Below the pieces are notes generated by a model, which had not been told where the DNA came from, ran no database searches, and was given only the letters and a program-made list of their open reading frames with translations. Of a stretch of 64,000 bases of DNA, positions 59,867 through 64,000 are shown piece by piece. The stretch comes from Candidatus Baldrarchaeum yapensis. GTDB lineage: Archaea > Asgardarchaeota > Baldrarchaeia > Baldrarchaeales > Baldrarchaeaceae. The translations under genes and the position numbers were made by a program. Each line of letters starts with the position of its first letter. Position 1 is the first letter of the stretch. The stretch is taken from contig JAEOSH010000003.1 of NCBI GenBank assembly GCA_016840465.1, forward strand, positions 28,176 through 92,175, in the 5' to 3' direction.

Positions 59867-61159
59867 ATGAGATCATTTCACAATGTCATATGTACGGGCT
59901 GTTCTCTCCTCTGTGATGACATACAGGTCACTGTCGAGGGCTCGCACATAAAAGAGATTTTAAACGCATGTTCAAAAGGATGCTCAAGGTTCGTTTCGGA
60001 TCCAAAAGAGGGCAGATTATTGTCTCCCTTAATAAAGAGGAATGGTCGAGCCGAAAAGGCAAGCCTCGAGGACGCCGTAAAAGAGACCGTTGAAATACTA
60101 AAGACTTCCGATAGACCTCTGCTTTATGGCTGGAGCAACTGCGTATCGGAAGCTCAAATACTGGGGATAAAAATAGCACGAAAAATCAGAGGAGCAATAG
60201 ACGCAACATCCAGCTTTTGCCAAGGCGTCGTATACCTCGCAGCGTGCGAGGCAAAGGGGTATCACACAGTATCCTTGGGCGAGGTATTTAACAGAGCGGA
60301 TCTACTCGTGTTTTGGGGATGTAACCCTGCTGATGCTCATCTCAGGCACTTCAGTAGGTATACTTTCTTTCCACGTGGTAGATACAGACAAACGGGGTTT
60401 GAAGAGCGAGATAGTATCCTTATCGACGTTAGGGAAAGCGGATCAGCAAAAATTGCAAGGACACCATTGATCATAGAGCCAGAAACTGATTACGAGTTAA
60501 TACAGACAATAAGGGCGATTATTAAGGGACACGAAATTCTACATGGAAAAGTCTCCGGTGTAGACTTTGAAAAAGTAAAATCCATTGCGGATAAAATGGT
60601 CAACTCCAGATTTTGTGTAATATTCTATGGGCTGGGCCTATCCGGAACGAAAGGTACTTATAGAAACGTCTCCGCCCTTCTCTCCCTCGTTGACGACATA
60701 AACAGGAGAGGAACCCGTTGCGCAGTAATTCCTATGGCGGGGCATTTTAACATGGTTGGATTTAACAGGGTGCTCCTCGAGTTGACCGGATACCCGTATG
60801 GTGTGGACTTTCATGACGGTAGCGCTTACTGGAACCCAGGTGAAACCACCGCTTTTGATCTATTGAAAAAGGAAGAAGTCGATGCTCTCGTGGTCGTAGG
60901 TGCGGATCCTGTCTCCCACTTTCCGCGGAAAATTGCAAAGTACATATCAGAAATTCCAACTATCTACATAGGGCCTCACGTGACGCCCACCTCAGCCGTA
61001 AGCAGAGTCTCTATACCGGCGACAATAGCCGGTATAGAACAGGAGGGGGTTGCGTATAGACTCGATGGTCTTCCGCTAAAACTTAAAAAGATAGCAGATC
61101 CGCCGGATGGCGTAATTCCCGACGTAGCCATACTTGAGGCGATCCTTAAGCGCCTATAG
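59867..61159 (+). CDS. fwdB: formylmethanofuran dehydrogenase subunit B-like (Mo/W catalytic subunit)
   Basis: 'CTGCSLLCDDIQV', 'LYGWSNCVSEAQILGIKIARKI', putative metal-ligand Cys 'SSFCQG', 'GHFNMVGFNRVL'. Confidence 0.92.
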   Translation: MRSFHNVICTGCSLLCDDIQVTVEGSHIKEILNACSKGCSRFVSDPKEGRLLSPLIKRNGRAEKASLEDAVKETVEILKTSDRPLLYGWSNCVSEAQILGIKIARKIRGAIDATSSFCQGVVYLAACEAKGYHTVSLGEVFNRADLLVFWGCNPADAHLRHFSRYTFFPRGRYRQTGFEERDSILIDVRESGSAKIARTPLIIEPETDYELIQTIRAIIKGHEILHGKVSGVDFEKVKSIADKMVNSRFCVIFYGLGLSGTKGTYRNVSALLSLVDDINRRGTRCAVIPMAGHFNMVGFNRVLLELTGYPYGVDFHDGSAYWNPGETTAFDLLKKEEVDALVVVGADPVSHFPRKIAKYISEIPTIYIGPHVTPTSAVSRVSIPATIAGIEQEGVAYRLDGLPLKLKKIADPPDGVIPDVAILEAILKRL

Positions 61160-61181
61160 GTAACATTGCACGGGAACGAAA

Positions 61182-62144
61182 ATGAAGCTAAATCCCCCAA
61201 TAAGTATTAAAGATGCTAAGAAGATTCTGTCTGCACCGGATCAGGAGTTAAAGGCTCTCATGGAACATGCGAGGAAAGTCGCGGAGGATATCCATGGGCC
61301 GAACATTACTTTCTATGTACCAGGTAATAGCTTCCCAGCAATTTCGATAACTGGAACGAAGTGCTGGCTGCTATGTAAGCATTGTGTTGGGCATTACTTA
61401 AAGGGAATGATACCAGCAACAACTCCAGACGAGTTTCGAGAACTCTGTGTAAGACTCTGGAAAAGGGGGGCAAAGGGCTGTCTCATAAGTGGTGGTTACA
61501 CACGCTTCGGTGCACTTCCAATAGAATCTTTCTTTGAGGCAATAAAGTATGTGAAGAAAAACACAAAATTGCTACTAAATGTCCATCCCGGGTTTTTATC
61601 ACGTAATTCAATAATGCGTTTGGTGCAATGCGGCATCGATGCGGCATCGATAGATGTTGTGGGAAGTGAAGAAACAACAAAACAAGTATATGGCATCAGT
61701 AAGGATCCTCAAAGCTATGATAAATTATTATGCGAATTTAAAACGGCAGGAGTACCAATATTAGCCCCACACGTCTGTATAGGATTACATTTTGGTAAGC
61801 TACTCGGGGAACTTCATGCTCTTTCAATAATAAGGAATCATGAACCATCGGTTCTCGTATTCATAATCTTTACACCGACTCGTGGAACTCCCATGGAGGC
61901 GTGCAGTCCTCCGAACATTAAGGATGTTATCAGGCTCATTGTAGCCGCACGTCTGATGATGCCAGGTGTTCCGATATCCCTAGGATGTATGAGACCTAAG
62001 GGAACGTATAGAAGGGTTCTAGACGAAGTGTGCATGAGGGCAGGCGTTAACAGAATAGTTATACCGAGTGGGGTTGCATTAGATGTGGCTCGCGATCTGG
62101 GCTATGAGGTGTTAAGTAAAGATTTATGTTGTGTTTTCGCATGA
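61182..62144 (+). CDS. radical SAM protein, BioB-like/COG1856-type (LipS-like candidate)
   Basis: Cluster motif 'CWLLCKHC' (CxxxCxxC), TIM-barrel pattern. Confidence 0.85.
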   Translation: MKLNPPISIKDAKKILSAPDQELKALMEHARKVAEDIHGPNITFYVPGNSFPAISITGTKCWLLCKHCVGHYLKGMIPATTPDEFRELCVRLWKRGAKGCLISGGYTRFGALPIESFFEAIKYVKKNTKLLLNVHPGFLSRNSIMRLVQCGIDAASIDVVGSEETTKQVYGISKDPQSYDKLLCEFKTAGVPILAPHVCIGLHFGKLLGELHALSIIRNHEPSVLVFIIFTPTRGTPMEACSPPNIKDVIRLIVAARLMMPGVPISLGCMRPKGTYRRVLDEVCMRAGVNRIVIPSGVALDVARDLGYEVLSKDLCCVFA

Positions 62145-62350
62145 GGCCTCGAAGACGGTTCTCCGAATAAAATAACCGCATCCGTTGGGCAAACAGCCTT
62201 ACACACTCCGCATTCTAAACATGCATCTGGTTCTTTCACAACCGCCTTTGACGGGCATCCGACAAGTTTAATTGCCGGAGGAACTGATGGACAAAGGTCT
62301 ACGCACTTACCGCATCCGGAGCACTTCTCTGGTATTATGATTGGTGGCAA
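62102..62350 (-). CDS. 2x[4Fe-4S] ferredoxin
   Basis: 'CSGCGKCVDLCPS', 'CLECGVCKAVCPTDA'. Confidence 0.88.
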   Translation of the reverse strand: MPPIIIPEKCSGCGKCVDLCPSVPPAIKLVGCPSKAVVKEPDACLECGVCKAVCPTDAVILFGEPSSRPHAKTQHKSLLNTS

Positions 62351-62373
62351 GGGTTATACCTCTAATTTAAGCA

Positions 62374-62832
62374 CTACGTTTTTCCGAGAAGTTGCTTAAA
62401 CTCTTTTAACAGGTCCTTGTATAGTTGCCCTCTAGAGGGAGATGGAGGAGCTTTAGGAGCTGGAGGTGGTGAGGGTTGAGGCGCTGCTGGCGGGGGTGAA
62501 GGCGTAGTGGTTTGAGAAGATTGTGTTTGTGCAGGGCTCATGGAAGCAGGTGAAGCGGATGGAGAAGGTGGAATCGTGACTTGGCTTTGAGCCCGAGGCA
62601 TTGCCGGTGCTGTGGCATATTGAGGTGTAGCTTGTGGCTGGGGTGATTGTTGCGGCGATACTCTAGTTTCGAGCCCTCTCAACCTCTTCTCTATGGAATC
62701 TATCCTTTGGGAAAATTCATTGCGCATTTCCATCATTATTTCTCCGAGTAATGGTACGATTATATTTCTAACTACCTCCAACATCTGTTCCATCACTATT
62801 TTCTGTACCCTTTTTTCTAGATCCTCGGACAT
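62374..62832 (-). CDS. hypothetical protein with N-terminal coil and Pro/Gln/Ser-rich low-complexity tail
   Basis: 152-aa ORF; 'SSQTTTPSPPPAAPQPSPPPAPKAPPSPSRGQLYKDLLKEFKQLLG'. Confidence 0.65.
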   Translation of the reverse strand: MSEDLEKRVQKIVMEQMLEVVRNIIVPLLGEIMMEMRNEFSQRIDSIEKRLRGLETRVSPQQSPQPQATPQYATAPAMPRAQSQVTIPPSPSASPASMSPAQTQSSQTTTPSPPPAAPQPSPPPAPKAPPSPSRGQLYKDLLKEFKQLLGKT

Positions 62833-63135
62833 TTATAACAGACTCCATTCACTTGGATAAGCCAGCAAACATCGATTTAATGGGGTTACTCCAACTGTAA
62901 AATATAATGCTATTCGCCTAATTAATTTTCTCCAAGTGAACGAGATTGTAAACTGAAGAATCTGGGGCCGCTAGTAGGTAATAAGATCCAGCATTAAAGT
63001 GTCTAAATGACAAAATGAGTCGATGTGCCACCTCTTCACTTCGTAAAAATCTTTTAAAGCCGTTTGTCACAATTTCGATTTGCGCGCGGAACAACGATTG
63101 TAAAAGAAAAATAAGCAGATGCTTGGGAGTGTGAA

Positions 63136-63936
63136 ATGACGCACAAGGAATGTTTTTCACATGAAAAGCACGACATATACTCGAATTTCAAAAAATTCGA
63201 AATGTTTTCGGTCATTTATGCACCACCAGACACCCCGTGTATTGTGAGATGTGACGGTAGAAACTTCCATCGACTGACAGATGAGGTTGGATTCTCGAAG
63301 CCGTATGACCTGAAATTCATGAAGATAATGGTTGAAAGTGCAAAAGCCGTGTTTAAAGAGGGCTTCAACCCGATACTCGCTTATATTTTCTCGGATGAGA
63401 TAAATTTCCTCTTTCGAGATCTTCCCTTTAATAGAAGAGTTGAGAAAATAGATAGCATCTTGGCAAGTATTGTAAGTAGTGCCTTCTCACTAAAATTACT
63501 TGAATCTATGAGCATTAGGAAGATAATAAGTTTTGACGCACGTATAGTACCTCTGCCCGAAGAATTAGTACCTGCATACTTTATATGGCGGCAATCAGAA
63601 TGCTGGCGGAACCTTCTAAATTCATACGCCTTCTATTCTCTCTTAAAACTCGGATACAGCAAAAGAAAGGCAGCAAACACACTAAAGGGTATGAAGAGCG
63701 ACAAACTTCACGAAATAATATTCAAAACCTCTGGAATAAACCCGGCACGAACCCCCCTGTGGCAACGAAGAGGAGTTATGCTACACTATGTAAAAGTAAT
63801 AAGACGGGCTCTTGACAAGAGGACCGGAGAAGAAGTGCTTTGTACACGTAAGGTTCTTGTAGAAAACTGGAACGTCCCGCTATTTTCAAGTGAACCCGGC
63901 AGGAAGTTCTTGGAAAAAATAATACGCATTTTGTAA
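63136..63936 (+). CDS. tRNA-His guanylyltransferase-like protein (Thg1/TLP)
   Basis: 'CIVRCDGRNFHRLTDEVGFSKPYD', 'AYIFSDEINFLF'. Confidence 0.92.
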   Translation: MTHKECFSHEKHDIYSNFKKFEMFSVIYAPPDTPCIVRCDGRNFHRLTDEVGFSKPYDLKFMKIMVESAKAVFKEGFNPILAYIFSDEINFLFRDLPFNRRVEKIDSILASIVSSAFSLKLLESMSIRKIISFDARIVPLPEELVPAYFIWRQSECWRNLLNSYAFYSLLKLGYSKRKAANTLKGMKSDKLHEIIFKTSGINPARTPLWQRRGVMLHYVKVIRRALDKRTGEEVLCTRKVLVENWNVPLFSSEPGRKFLEKIIRIL

Positions 63937-64000
63937 TCTGCTAGCCGCTAAGATCACGATCTACGCTCTATCGCGAGCTCGTACTTTAACTTCACAATGC

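Noticed and set aside
1-64000. CRISPR arrays, insertion sequences, rRNA genes
   Set aside because: No regularly spaced repeats, transposases or rRNA-like segments noticed on reading the window.

Overview
A 64-kb archaeal chromosomal window. The archaeal calls include a histone, RpoP, a proteasome beta subunit, Taw1, DtdA, a Thg1-like protein and a tRNA-Arg with a BHB intron. The first ~36 kb is mostly housekeeping and information processing (LeuRS, GlyRS, DNA ligase, CCA-adding enzyme, AMP phosphorylase, NAD synthetase). From ~37 to 62 kb lies an energy-metabolism island. (1) A complex-I-shaped membrane complex (A,B,C,D,H,I plus J-N,J-C,K,L and one M/N-type subunit) whose large and small subunits carry [NiFe]-hydrogenase cysteine motifs. 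It is split into two blocks by (2) an opposite-strand cassette encoding a GcvH-like lipoyl carrier, lipoate ligase, HdrC and HdrB. (3) A second HdrCB pair lies next to an Fwd-like locus: FwdD, an FwdA homologue that appears to lack two metal ligands, an eight-cluster polyferredoxin, an HdrA-MvhD fusion, an Fe-S protein, FwdB and a BioB/LipS-like radical SAM protein. No FwdC is visible in the window. Other notable points: a decayed tRNA-Arg 3'-half 1.3 kb downstream of the intact tRNA-Arg (possible integration scar), a winged-helix insertion in Taw1, an AT-rich 0.8-kb intergenic region with repeated ATTGCAAT, and a candidate autoregulatory operator. Family assignments are from motif recognition by eye; no searches were run.
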